The position numbers and the translations under genes are program-made. Shown piece by piece: positions 6,500-14,250 of a stretch of DNA of 14,898 nucleotides. The stretch is from Bacteroidota bacterium (GTDB taxonomy: Bacteria > Bacteroidota > Ignavibacteria > UBA10030 > SZUA-254): positions 1-14,898 of the forward strand of contig SCUC01000104.1 in the NCBI GenBank assembly GCA_004322375.1, given 5' to 3'. Positions within the stretch are counted from its first letter, which is position 1, and each line of letters begins with the position of its first letter. The notes beneath the pieces are model-generated. The model worked only from the letters and a program-made list of their open reading frames with translations, was not told the DNA's origin and searched no databases.

Positions 6500-7075
6500 C
6501 TACAAATGTGAATTAATCTTCGCGATTAAATCTCTAATCCGATTTCGCAGAATCTCCTTTTCTTCTTTCGTAAATGCGACATTTTCGTTCGCATCCACAA
6601 GCTGCGAGTATTCTGCGCGGAGCCGTTTCATATCTTGCTCCTTCACGCTCATCTGGTTTTTCAGCGTATTCACTTCCGATTCTAGCTGCACTTTTGTATC
6701 GCGGAGCGTTGTTTCCAGTGTTGTACGGGTAGAATGAATTTCTTCTTCCCCGACGGTTCGTACTTTCACCAATTCTTGCTCGTAATACTTCTTCAGCGAG
6801 CTTGCAGCCGATTCGTGTTGCGCTTTCAACGAATTAACTTCGCGATCATGCTGGCTGTGAAGGGATGCCAGCTGACTTTCAAATTGTGTCGTCGTTCTCT
6901 GTAATTCGGAAGTAAGCTGTTCGTTCCGCTCCAGCAGGGATGAATTCTCCGTTCTTAGTTGATTGACGATTTCAATGACCGAGCGAATTTTATCCCACAA
7001 CGACTTAAGTGAGCCGTCAACAGAATTTACTTCATGGGACTCCGGAATTTCGGTTTCTATCTGAAGTTGACTCAC
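6500..7075 (-). CDS. Coiled-coil protein of unknown function between pheT and zapA
   Basis: A 191-residue soluble protein predicted to be almost wholly helical and coiled coil from about residue 24 to 165, with many E, Q, K, S and T residues and heptad-like spacing. The C-terminus is conserved-looking: FTKEEKEILRNRIRDLIAKINSHL. The start is GTG with AAAGGA six bases upstream, a good ribosome-binding site, and no in-frame ATG at the beginning. It begins 12 bases after the pheT stop, so it is in the same transcript, and zapA follows. The pairing of a coiled-coil protein with zapA suggests a division-related role similar to ZapB or a ZapA partner, but this is inference. I do not recognise a named family. 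Confidence 0.85.
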   Translation of the reverse strand: MSQLQIETEIPESHEVNSVDGSLKSLWDKIRSVIEIVNQLRTENSSLLERNEQLTSELQRTTTQFESQLASLHSQHDREVNSLKAQHESAASSLKKYYEQELVKVRTVGEEEIHSTRTTLETTLRDTKVQLESEVNTLKNQMSVKEQDMKRLRAEYSQLVDANENVAFTKEEKEILRNRIRDLIAKINSHL

Positions 7076-7087
7076 ACAATTCCTTTC

Positions 7088-9532
7088 TTACGTTCTGAGC
7101 GAAGCATTCAATGTTACTTGCAAGTGATTCAATATACTTGTTACGATTGTATCAATTTGTTCTTGAGCGAGCGTTTGTTCCTCCGAGTTAAACTCTAAGG
7201 AAATCGCGCAACTCTTTTTACCTGCTGCAATTTGATTGCCGCGGTAAATATCAAACAATTCAATTTGCTTTAATAATGGTCCGCCGCTTTCCCGGATAGC
7301 CATCGTTAATGTCTCAACGGAAATCTCTTCATCTATGACGATGGCAACGTCTCGCAGCGCTGACGGATATTTCGGTAGCGGACGATACGTTCGTTCACAC
7401 TCTCTGGCAATCTCAAGATTCGGTATGCTAATCTCCGCTACGAAAACATCTTGTTCGATTTCATAACGTTTCATAATTTCGGGGCGTATTTTCCCAACAT
7501 ACCCGCTTTCCTTGCCCGAAAGATGGATCACCAGACCGCTATCCGTCAATGAATTATCGGTAGAATACGGAATAAATTTGTAATTGTCAAGAAAAAGTTT
7601 ACAGAAAAACGCTTCAAGTTCCCCTTTAAGGTCAAAAAGCGTCGTTTGACGGGGTTGTTCGTTCCAATGACGGGGGTTGGAAAGCCCGGAAAAGGCTATT
7701 GCGAGCCTGTTTTCTTCATAATAACCGGGAACGAAACTATCTGAGTTCTTGTGTGCTTGACTGTTGGTTTTGAAATAAATCCGCCCAATTTCAAATAGCC
7801 TGATATCTTTTGAGCCATGAAAAATGTTATTTCTCACAATGTTGAGCATACCGGGAATTGTGCTTGTGCGTAACGCAGCCATATCCTTGCTGATTGGATT
7901 AGCGACTTCAACGAAATCTTTAGATGTAACTGCTGCAGTCTCAATATCGCACATGCTGTTTGCAACAACTTCTTTGCAGCCGCGTCCGATTAGCCAATCG
8001 CGTATTTCATCCGAAAAATCTTTTTTCGGAGGATGTTCATAAAAGCTGAGATTTGCCCTTGCATCGGTTTGAATGTTATCATAACCATACACGCGTGCGA
8101 CCTCTTCAATCACATCAATTTCACGTTCGATATCAACGCGGAATGTTGGCGCTTCTATCATTACCTCATCCCGCGACGGGCTATTCGTTGATGGGATTGA
8201 CGTTAGCTCTATCTTGTTGAGCAATGTTGTAATATCATCTTTTGTAAGGGAAGTTCCTAACACACGATTTGTTCTGCCGATTCGAAGCGGCACGCGTTTG
8301 GGTTTAACCGGTACAGGATACACATCAATGGTTCCCTTGAGAACTTTTGCCCCGCAGAGTTCTTGTAGTAACGCAGTAGCCCTATCCAACGCGAATGTTG
8401 TAACGTTCGGATTTGCTCCCCTCTCGAACCGTTGAGATGCATCGGTTGAAATTCCTAAATATTTGGAAGTCCTTCGAATGCTCGCAGGATTGAAATACGC
8501 GCTTTCGAGCAACACATTTTTTGTTGCATGAGTTATTTCCGTGTTCTCTCCTCCCATCACGCCTGCCACGCCGATAGACCGCTCGCCGTCGCATATCATA
8601 AGCGTATCGCCCGTCAAAGTGCGTTCTTTATGATCAAGCGTAGTAAATTTTTCTCCCTGTTTCGCTCGCTTCACAACGATTGTTTTTCCGGCAAGAGTAT
8701 CGTAATCGAACGCATGAAGCGGATGTCCTAACTCCATAAGTACATAATTCGTTATGTCCACCACATTATTCACCGGACGAAGCCCGATGGCAAGCAAATA
8801 GTTTTGCAGCCATTTTGGAGAATCGGCCACGTTAACATTAAACATTACTCTGCCGGAGTACCGTGGACAATTTTCGGTATCTTCTATAAGAATTTTGGCA
8901 TGTTGTTGGACGGATACGTCACTCTCTTTGAGCTGAAACTTTGGGAGATTCGCTTTCACATCAAGCAGAGCGGCAACCTCCCGCGCAATGCCAAAATGGC
9001 TCATCGCATCGGGGCGATTGGGGGTAATTCCAACTTCAAAAATAATGTCATCTTTTCCAAGGTATTGGGCAAGCGGAGCGCCAACCTTCGCATGAGCATC
9101 GAACACCATAATTCCGTCCTTATCATCGCCCAAGCCAAGCTCATGTGCGGAGCATATCATCCCGAACGAATCAACGCCGCGCAATTTTACATGGGATAAT
9201 GCAAATGGTTTGCCTTCCGGATCATGCTGATTATGGGGAATTACTGCTCCCGACAACCCAACAGGAACGCGCTGCCCAACAGCAACGTTTGGCGCGCCGC
9301 AGACAATCTGCACCACTTCGGTTCCGGTGTTTACTTTACAAACAGTAAGTCTATCCGCTTTGGGATGTTTATTGACTTCGAGAACTTCACCGACGACAAA
9401 TTTATCATAAACAGAACCCTGATACTCAATATCTTCAATTTCAAACCCAGCCATCGTTAGACGATGCGCCAGGTCTTCAGGAGCTACTGTCAACTCAACA
9501 TACTGTTGTAACCACTTGAGGGAAATCTTCAT
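7088..9532 (-). CDS. pheT: Phenylalanine-tRNA ligase beta subunit
   Basis: An 814-residue beta subunit of the (alpha-beta)2 synthetase that charges tRNA-Phe in the cytoplasm. It starts MKISLKWLQQYVEL, as the family does. An EMAP/OB-type tRNA-binding domain follows (about 43-155) with NKHPKADRLTVCKV and VCGAPNV. The B3/B4 editing domain spans about 205-385 and contains NNVVDITNYVLMELGHPLHAFD. The B5 domain is at about 400-480. The core resembles a catalytically dead class II fold (about 485-700). The C-terminal FDX-ACB anticodon-binding domain (about 720-812) begins YRPLPKYPSALRDVAIVID. Length is typical. It starts 15 bases after the pheS stop, with AAAGAG three bases before the ATG, and is followed at 12 bases by the coiled-coil gene. 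It acts only with PheS. Confidence 0.98.
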   Translation of the reverse strand: MKISLKWLQQYVELTVAPEDLAHRLTMAGFEIEDIEYQGSVYDKFVVGEVLEVNKHPKADRLTVCKVNTGTEVVQIVCGAPNVAVGQRVPVGLSGAVIPHNQHDPEGKPFALSHVKLRGVDSFGMICSAHELGLGDDKDGIMVFDAHAKVGAPLAQYLGKDDIIFEVGITPNRPDAMSHFGIAREVAALLDVKANLPKFQLKESDVSVQQHAKILIEDTENCPRYSGRVMFNVNVADSPKWLQNYLLAIGLRPVNNVVDITNYVLMELGHPLHAFDYDTLAGKTIVVKRAKQGEKFTTLDHKERTLTGDTLMICDGERSIGVAGVMGGENTEITHATKNVLLESAYFNPASIRRTSKYLGISTDASQRFERGANPNVTTFALDRATALLQELCGAKVLKGTIDVYPVPVKPKRVPLRIGRTNRVLGTSLTKDDITTLLNKIELTSIPSTNSPSRDEVMIEAPTFRVDIEREIDVIEEVARVYGYDNIQTDARANLSFYEHPPKKDFSDEIRDWLIGRGCKEVVANSMCDIETAAVTSKDFVEVANPISKDMAALRTSTIPGMLNIVRNNIFHGSKDIRLFEIGRIYFKTNSQAHKNSDSFVPGYYEENRLAIAFSGLSNPRHWNEQPRQTTLFDLKGELEAFFCKLFLDNYKFIPYSTDNSLTDSGLVIHLSGKESGYVGKIRPEIMKRYEIEQDVFVAEISIPNLEIARECERTYRPLPKYPSALRDVAIVIDEEISVETLTMAIRESGGPLLKQIELFDIYRGNQIAAGKKSCAISLEFNSEEQTLAQEQIDTIVTSILNHLQVTLNASLRT

Positions 9533-9547
9533 AAACTCTTTTGTCGC

Positions 9548-10558
9548 TTAGAATTGAGACAAGAATCGAATGTCATTCTCGAATAAGATTCTGATGTCAT
9601 CTATCCCGTATCGTAACATCGCAATCCTCTCTATCCCCATGCCGAAAGCATATCCGGTGTACATCTCCGGATCGTAGTTCACAGACTGAAACACATTGGG
9701 GTCAACCATCCCGCAGCCGAGAATTTCAAGCCATCCGGTATTTTTACATACGCGACAGCCTTTTGCCTTGCAAAGAAAACAAGTAATATCCATTTCTGCG
9801 CTTGGTTCCGTAAACGGAAAGAAACTTGGTCGGAATCGGTATTTTAAGCTGCTCCCGTAAAACTGCTTCGCGAATGCCACCAACGTACCTTTTAGTTCAG
9901 CAAACGTGACGTTCGTATCAACGTATAATCCTTCAACCTGATGGAAGAGGCAATAGCTGCGTGCGCTAATAGCTTCGTTGCGATACACCCTGCCGGGAAT
10001 AAGAGCGCGAATGGGAGGCTTTTGTGTTTCCATAACGCGAATCTGAACGGGAGACGTATGCGTGCGCAGAACAACATCGTTAGAAATGAAAAATGTATCC
10101 TGCATGTCGCGGGCAGGATGATCCGGCGGAAAATTTAACGCGCCAAAATTATGATAATCATCCTCTATTTCAGGACCTGTTTCGACCTGAAATCCCATAC
10201 CGAGAAAAATGCGTTTTATTTCGTCGAGGGTCTGCGTGATGGGATGTTTCGAGCCAACCCACGGGCGTAATCCGGGAAGCGTTAAATCGAGATGGATGGA
10301 TTTTTTCTTTTGCCCTGTTTCGAGGCGAGCCTTTTTTTCTTCGAATTGTGATTCGATAGAACGGCGCATTTCATTTAAAGCCTTACCAAGCGCGGGCTTC
10401 TGTTCGGGAGGAGCATCCTTTAGTTTATCAAATAGCTCGGCGATTTGTCCTTTACGCGCGAGATAGCTGATACGGAAATGTTCAAGAGCTTGGAGATCGC
10501 CCGATGTAGATAATTCTGCGAGGGCTGATCGCTTTAAGGTTTCTATGGCTTCATGCAT
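9548..10558 (-). CDS. pheS: Phenylalanine-tRNA ligase alpha subunit
   Basis: A 336-residue catalytic subunit that activates phenylalanine and transfers it to tRNA-Phe. An N-terminal helical arm (about 1-90) contacts tRNA. The class II core follows, with motif 2 at GRVYRNEAISARS (189-201) and FHQVEG (205-210), the active-site stretch FRPSFFPFTEPSAEMD (242-257), and motif 3 at GMGIERIAML (306-315). Four cysteines at 260, 263, 268 and 271 form a C-x2-C-x4-C-x2-C cluster before NTGWLEILGCG, which is common in PheS outside the gamma-proteobacteria and probably binds zinc. Length is normal. The 184-base spacer upstream, after rplT, holds one GC-rich hairpin and a second weaker stem, but no phenylalanine-rich leader peptide, so classical attenuation is not evident. 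Confidence 0.98.
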   Translation of the reverse strand: MHEAIETLKRSALAELSTSGDLQALEHFRISYLARKGQIAELFDKLKDAPPEQKPALGKALNEMRRSIESQFEEKKARLETGQKKKSIHLDLTLPGLRPWVGSKHPITQTLDEIKRIFLGMGFQVETGPEIEDDYHNFGALNFPPDHPARDMQDTFFISNDVVLRTHTSPVQIRVMETQKPPIRALIPGRVYRNEAISARSYCLFHQVEGLYVDTNVTFAELKGTLVAFAKQFYGSSLKYRFRPSFFPFTEPSAEMDITCFLCKAKGCRVCKNTGWLEILGCGMVDPNVFQSVNYDPEMYTGYAFGMGIERIAMLRYGIDDIRILFENDIRFLSQF

Positions 10559-10618
10559 TGCGTCGCTTTATCAGAAAATATCTTTCGAGTTCCCATCTAC
10601 TTATTGGAATGAGGTACC

Positions 10619-10651
10619 GATGGGGGTGAAATAATGTTTCTTGCACCCATC
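10619..10651. other. Stem-loop in the pheS leader
   Basis: GATGGG, two extra G, then TG at 10619-10628 pairs with CACCCATC at 10644-10651. The stem has eight pairs with a two-base bulge and an AT-rich 15-base loop. It lies about 60 bases upstream of the pheS start. No T-run follows it on the minus strand. A 17-codon frame crosses it on the minus strand but has no phenylalanine codons. Function unknown. Confidence 0.3.
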
Positions 10652-10689
10652 TTACCAACAAATTTTCTACACGTTGCTAATATTGTTTT

Positions 10690-10718
10690 CCCCTTCTCTT
10701 GCTCATCAAGGGAAGGGG
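10690..10718. repeat. GC-rich hairpin in the rplT-pheS spacer
   Basis: CCCCTTCTCTTG (10690-10701) and CAAGGGAAGGGG (10707-10718) pair with a single mismatch around a five-base loop. The flanking GAGTAAGGGGATGGG continues the same purine-rich style. It resembles dispersed CCCCTTCCC-type hairpins and the repeat at 6422-6488. It lies about 25 bases downstream of the rplT stop codon, with no T-run on the minus strand, so it is unlikely to be an intrinsic terminator. It may slow 3' exonucleases and protect the upstream infC-rpmI-rplT message. Confidence 0.6.
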
Positions 10719-10742
10719 AGTAAGGGGATGGGTTATTGCAAC

Positions 10743-11090
10743 CTACGCTGTCGCGAATTTAACAACTTCCGCGAACGCGCCGGGATGGCGAGCAGCTAAA
10801 TCGGCAAGCACTTTTCGGTTGATGTCAACGCTCTTTTTGTGGAGGGCGTTAATCAAGCGAGAATATGTCGTGCCGTACATGCGCGCCGCTGCGTTAATGC
10901 GGGCAATCCAGAGCTGACGGTAATCGCGTTTCTTTTTCCTTCGGTCTCGATATGCGTGCTGACCTGCTTTATCTATATGATGCTTGGCAACGGTAAGGAC
11001 TTTGCTTCTGGTTCCCCAATACCCTTTTGCGCGACTGAGGATTCGTTTCCTTCTTCGATGCGAAGCGACTTTATTTTGTGAACGTGGCAT
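10743..11090 (-). CDS. rplT: 50S ribosomal protein L20
   Basis: A 115-residue basic protein that binds 23S rRNA early in large-subunit assembly. Family-diagnostic stretches are MPRSQNKVASHRRRKRIL at the start, AKGYWGTRSKVLTVAKHHIDKAGQ (about 21-44), YRDRRKKKRDYRQLWIARINAA (about 47-68), and the C-terminal globular part with YSRLINALHKKSVDINRKVLADLA. Length is typical (115-120). It follows rpmI at 19 bases. In other bacteria L20 represses translation of its own operon by binding an RNA site; I do not see a convincing copy of such a site here. Confidence 0.98.
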   Translation of the reverse strand: MPRSQNKVASHRRRKRILSRAKGYWGTRSKVLTVAKHHIDKAGQHAYRDRRKKKRDYRQLWIARINAAARMYGTTYSRLINALHKKSVDINRKVLADLAARHPGAFAEVVKFATA

Positions 11091-11109
11091 GATAGTTTCC
11101 TGGTAACAG

Positions 11110-11304
11110 TTACTTCTGAATTAAAATTTTGATTTTTTTATCTTCTGTCGGAGCGACTAAAGTGGGTTTGCGTAAATGACGTTTCCTCTTTGTCGTTTTC
11201 GACGTAAGAATGTGGCTGCGGTATGCTTTCCGGCGTTTTACTTTTCCACTGCCGGTAAGTCTGAACCGCTTTTTTGCGCCTGAATTTGATTTCTGTTTTG
11301 GCAT
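11110..11304 (-). CDS. rpmI: 50S ribosomal protein L35
   Basis: A 64-residue, strongly basic protein of the large ribosomal subunit. It shows the family start MPKQKSNSGAKKRFRLTGSG, then KVKRRKAYRSHILTSKTTKRKRHLRKP. Length is typical (64-66). The gene starts six bases after the infC stop with no clear Shine-Dalgarno site, which suggests that translation depends on coupling to infC. rplT follows at 19 bases. The order infC-rpmI-rplT is one of the most conserved ribosomal mini-operons in bacteria. Confidence 0.97.
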   Translation of the reverse strand: MPKQKSNSGAKKRFRLTGSGKVKRRKAYRSHILTSKTTKRKRHLRKPTLVAPTEDKKIKILIQK

Positions 11305-11310
11305 AATATT

Positions 11311-11865
11311 TTATGGTTGTGATTCTTTTGGCTTGCTTATTTTTTTCTTTGTTCCGCGTTCCGGAGCGAGTATCAACGTCATGCTGCGACCTTCTAATTT
11401 TGCTTCCTGGTCAACCTTTGAGCAATCTGCTAACGCTTCTACGATCCGGGCTAAGATTACTCTTCCCTGATCGGTATAGGTCATTTCTCTCCCCTTGAAG
11501 ACGACAGTCGCTTTAACTTTATGTCCATCGTCAAGAAATTTTCTTGCATGACGCAACTTAAACTCAACATCGTGGTCATCCGTGTTGGGATGGAACCGAA
11601 GCTCTTTCAGCAACGTGACTTGCTGGTGTTTTCTCTGGATACGGTCTTTTTTCGACTGCTCGTATTTGTATTTACCGAAGTCCATCACCTTGCAAACAGG
11701 GGGCTGGGCATTCGGAACGATTTCAATCAAATCGAGTCCTTGCTTTCGCGCGATCTGAAGAGCCTCGTCGGGCGACATAACGCCTAATTGACCTGATTCG
11801 TCAATAACACGAATCCTTGGAGCTCTAATTTCTTCGTTTACTCGGACTTGAGGTTCTCCTTTGAT
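11311..11865 (-). CDS. infC: Translation initiation factor IF-3 with probable ATC start
   Basis: A 184-residue IF-3, which keeps 30S subunits free and checks the start codon-initiator tRNA pair. The N-terminal domain has RVNEEIRAPRIRVIDESGQ, then LDLIEIVPNAQPPVCKVMDFGKYKYEQ; the C-terminal domain has ELRFHPNTDDHDVEFKLRHARKFL and VKATVVFKGREM. The frame stays open upstream into thrS, but no family homology is visible there. I place the start at the ATC at 11863-11865: TAGGAG lies seven bases upstream, overlapping the thrS stop codon, and the resulting N-terminus (KGEPQVRVNEEIRAP after fMet) resembles E. coli IF-3 (KGGKRVQ...NGEIRA). AUU, AUC or AUA starts are known for infC and allow IF-3 to repress its own translation. 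An ATG-started 233-residue version would overlap thrS by 137 bases and is unlikely. Confidence 0.93.
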   Translation of the reverse strand: MKGEPQVRVNEEIRAPRIRVIDESGQLGVMSPDEALQIARKQGLDLIEIVPNAQPPVCKVMDFGKYKYEQSKKDRIQRKHQQVTLLKELRFHPNTDDHDVEFKLRHARKFLDDGHKVKATVVFKGREMTYTDQGRVILARIVEALADCSKVDQEAKLEGRSMTLILAPERGTKKKISKPKESQP

Positions 11866-11875
11866 ACTTAGTCTC

Positions 11876-13798
11876 CTATGCTGGTAATGATTTTGATAAA
11901 TATTCCTGTTTAATTTTTTCAGCGAATTCAGCGAGAGCCATCGCTCCCTTATCGCCATGCTTATGCTGGCGAACAGAGACCGTTGTGTGTTCCTGCTCTT
12001 TCGCGCCGACAACGAGCATGTACGGGACTTTTTTGGTTTCCCATTCTCGAATTTTGAAATTCACTTTTTCGTTACGTTCATCCAGCTCAACGCGAATGTT
12101 GTTGGCTTTCAATGTCTGTACAACTTTCTCAGCATATTCTTTTTGGTTGTCGGTTATCGGCAACACCGCAACCTGAACCGGCGATAACCAAACAGGAAAC
12201 GCCCCGGCAAAATGCTCGGTAATAATGCCAATGAACCGCTCAAACGAGCCGAATATCGCCCGGTGAATTGCAACGGGACGTTTGCGTGTTCCGTCCTCCG
12301 CAACATATTCAAGCTCAAATCGTTCCGGCAACATCACGAAGTCGAGTTGAATGGTAGCGACCTGCCATTCTCTGCCGATGGCATCTTTAATCTGAATATC
12401 AATTTTAGGACCGTAAAATGCGCCATCTTTTTCTTTTACAGTGTATGCTAAACCGTTGCTTTCGAGAGCGCGGGCTAACGAGGCTTCTGCCTGTTCCCAG
12501 AGTGCGGCATCGCCCATCGCGCCATCGGGCTTGGTAGATAGCTTAAACTGCGCTTCCAACCCGAAAATGTGATACACATTTTTTACCAGACCGATAAGAT
12601 TGTTGATTTCCGAAAGTATCTGGTCGGGGCGACAGTAAATATGCGCATCATCCATCGTGATCTGGCGGACACGGAACATTCCACCTAGCGCTCCGGAAAC
12701 TTCATTCCGGTGCAATCTCCCAATCTCGGAAAATCGCAACGGCAAATCCCGGTAACTTCGTGTTTTGAAATTAAACGCATACGTGCTTTCAGGGCAGTTC
12801 ATCGGCTTGAGACTGTACGTCGTCTCTCCTTCCTGCTCAAAGCAAAACATATTTTCCTTGTAATGCGCCCAATGTCCGGAACGTTCCCACAAATCTTTCT
12901 TTACAAGAATCGGCGTATTGATTTCTAAATATTCCTGTTTATCGAGTTCTTCGCGAATGAATTTTTCCAGCTCGCGGAAGATTATCATCCCTTTTGGCAG
13001 CCAGAAGGGCGCGCCCGGTGCGACATCATGAAACGCGAATAGCTCTAATTCTCTCCCCAGCTTCCTGTGGTCGCGGCGTTTCGCTTCTTCGATACGCGTG
13101 ACATAATCATCAAGCTCTTTTCTTGTCGGAAACGTTACGCCATAAATGCGTTGTAGCATTTTGTTCTTTTCGCTTCCACGCCAATACGCGCCTGCGACAC
13201 TTAACAGCTTGATGGCTTTTATTTTACCCATAGCGGGGAGGTGCGGTCCATAACATAAATCTGTAAAGTTGCCTGAGTGATAGAACGTAATCGTCTCACC
13301 CTTCAATTCATCAAGCAACTCCAATTTATAGGGATCCCCCTTCTGCTTGAAATACTCGATGGCATCTTCCCACTTTTTTTCTTCACGGATATAGGGGACA
13401 TCACGTTTCGCGAGCTCATACATTTTCTCTTCGATGCGCTGCAAATCTTCCGGCGAAAGCGAATGGCCATTCATATCAATATCGTAATAAAATCCCTCCT
13501 CGATTGGAGGACCGATACCGAATTTCGTTCCCGGGAAAAGCGCTTCCACTGCTTCAGCCATCAAATGCGCCGAACTATGCCAAAACGCGTATTTACCCCC
13601 TTCTGAATCCCACTTGAGAATTTTAATCTTAGCATCAGCGGAAATCGCGCGCGACAAATCCCATACTTCGCCGTTGATTTCAACAGCGAGCGCTTCGCGC
13701 GCTAACCCAGAGCTGATGCTCTGAGCGACTTCAGCGCCTGTGATATTTTCGTTGTATTCTCTAACGTTACCGTCAGGAAATGTAAGCTTAATTGCCAT
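11876..13798 (-). CDS. thrS: Threonine-tRNA ligase
   Basis: A 640-residue enzyme that charges tRNA-Thr and edits mis-attached serine. The TGS domain (about 1-62) starts MAIKLTFPDGNVREY. The editing domain carries H74-x3-H78 and C182/H186 (DLCYGPH), the expected editing residues. The class II core spans about 245-540, with motif 2 at RLHRNEVSGALGGMFRVRQ (361-379); zinc ligands are C335 (KPMNCPES), H386 and a later histidine near VAIHRAIFGSFER. The anticodon-binding domain follows (about 545-635) with LSPVQVAVLPITD. Length is standard. The ATG lies only six bases after the tRNA-Cys discriminator base, with no Shine-Dalgarno site, so the processed mRNA would be almost leaderless. No in-frame alternative start fits the TGS domain. 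infC follows directly; its ribosome-binding site overlaps this stop codon. Confidence 0.98.
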   Translation of the reverse strand: MAIKLTFPDGNVREYNENITGAEVAQSISSGLAREALAVEINGEVWDLSRAISADAKIKILKWDSEGGKYAFWHSSAHLMAEAVEALFPGTKFGIGPPIEEGFYYDIDMNGHSLSPEDLQRIEEKMYELAKRDVPYIREEKKWEDAIEYFKQKGDPYKLELLDELKGETITFYHSGNFTDLCYGPHLPAMGKIKAIKLLSVAGAYWRGSEKNKMLQRIYGVTFPTRKELDDYVTRIEEAKRRDHRKLGRELELFAFHDVAPGAPFWLPKGMIIFRELEKFIREELDKQEYLEINTPILVKKDLWERSGHWAHYKENMFCFEQEGETTYSLKPMNCPESTYAFNFKTRSYRDLPLRFSEIGRLHRNEVSGALGGMFRVRQITMDDAHIYCRPDQILSEINNLIGLVKNVYHIFGLEAQFKLSTKPDGAMGDAALWEQAEASLARALESNGLAYTVKEKDGAFYGPKIDIQIKDAIGREWQVATIQLDFVMLPERFELEYVAEDGTRKRPVAIHRAIFGSFERFIGIITEHFAGAFPVWLSPVQVAVLPITDNQKEYAEKVVQTLKANNIRVELDERNEKVNFKIREWETKKVPYMLVVGAKEQEHTTVSVRQHKHGDKGAMALAEFAEKIKQEYLSKSLPA

Positions 13799-13804
13799 AC
13801 GTCG

Positions 13805-13876
13805 AGGCGCCGAGCGGATTCGAACCGCTGCATAAAGGTTTTGCAGACCTCTCCCTTACCACTTGGGTACGGCGCC
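13805..13876 (-). tRNA. tRNA-Cys (GCA)
   Basis: 72 bases without encoded CCA. Acceptor GGCGCCG pairs with CGGCGCC, discriminator U as expected for tRNA-Cys. The D-arm is CCCAAGTGGTAAGGG, the anticodon loop CTGCAAA gives GCA, and the T-arm is AGCGG-TTCGAAT-CCGCT. It is the last tRNA of the cluster and abuts thrS with a six-base gap, so the two are probably transcribed together and separated by tRNA 3' processing. Confidence 0.96.
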
Positions 13877-13920
13877 AATCAATTAAAAATTAAAAAGACA
13901 AAATGAAAAAAATCTTGCTC

Positions 13921-13958
13921 CCGACTGCCTACTGCTCGTAGAGCGCCCCCGCAGTCGG
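13921..13958. other. Hairpin in the tRNA-Val/tRNA-Cys spacer
   Basis: CCGACTGC (13921-13928) and GCAGTCGG (13951-13958) form eight perfect pairs, enclosing a second small hairpin GCTC-GTA-GAGC (13934-13944). On the minus strand seven T begin nine bases after the stem, so it might act as a weak terminator or attenuator before tRNA-Cys and thrS. The CCGACTGCCTACTGC run also resembles dispersed intergenic repeats. The rest of this 166-base spacer is AT-rich with no gene seen. Confidence 0.4.
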
Positions 13959-14042
13959 AACGCTAAAACACCTCTTTCCATAAATTCCAATCTCAGAATT
14001 ATTCAATGGGGTAAGTATTAAACCACCCCATGAAGAAATGTG

Positions 14043-14116
14043 TGGGCTCTATAGGATTCGAACCTATGACCCCTACCATGTCAAGGTAGTACTCTAACCA
14101 ACTGAGCTAAGAGCCC
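14043..14116 (-). tRNA. tRNA-Val (GAC)
   Basis: 74 bases without encoded CCA. Acceptor GGGCTCT pairs with AGAGCCC, discriminator A. The D-arm is GCTCAGTTGGTTAGAGT, the anticodon loop TTGACAT gives GAC, and the T-arm is CATAGG-TTCGAAT-CCTAT. All conserved positions look intact. Confidence 0.96.
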
Positions 14117-14143
14117 ATACCACTACTTTTTTCTTATTTCCTG

Positions 14144-14229
14144 TGCCGGGGATCGGAATCGAACCGACACTCTCCTTGCGAAGAACAGGATTTTAAGTCC
14201 TGTGCGTCTACCAGTTTCGCCACCCCGGC
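14144..14229 (-). tRNA. tRNA-Leu (UAA)
   Basis: 86 bases without encoded CCA. Acceptor GCCGGGG pairs with CCCCGGC, discriminator A. The D-arm region is GCGAAACTGGTAGACGC. The anticodon stem-loop CAGGA-CTTAAAA-TCCTG gives UAA, followed by a long class II variable arm (TTCTTCGCAAGGAG) typical of tRNA-Leu and a T-arm with GTTCGATTC. It lies 27 bases upstream of tRNA-Val on the minus strand. Confidence 0.96.
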
Positions 14230-14250
14230 GTTTTAGGGACAAAATGAAAA

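Noticed and set aside
7824..9460. Several plus-strand open frames of 65-130 codons opposite pheT
   Set aside because: They are antisense to an intact, fully recognisable gene and have no ribosome-binding sites or family features.
10559..10742. Phenylalanine attenuator upstream of pheS
   Set aside because: The only leader-sized frame on the minus strand (17 codons) lacks phenylalanine codons, and no terminator/antiterminator pair with a T-run is present.
11311..12012. ATG-initiated 233-residue version of IF-3
   Set aside because: It would overlap thrS by 137 bases, and the extra residues do not resemble IF-3. The ATC at 11863-11865 with a well-placed TAGGAG explains the gene better.
13877..14042. 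T-box or threonine leader controlling thrS
   Set aside because: No T-box sequence or specifier loop is visible, and the spacer is separated from thrS by an intact tRNA-Cys gene.
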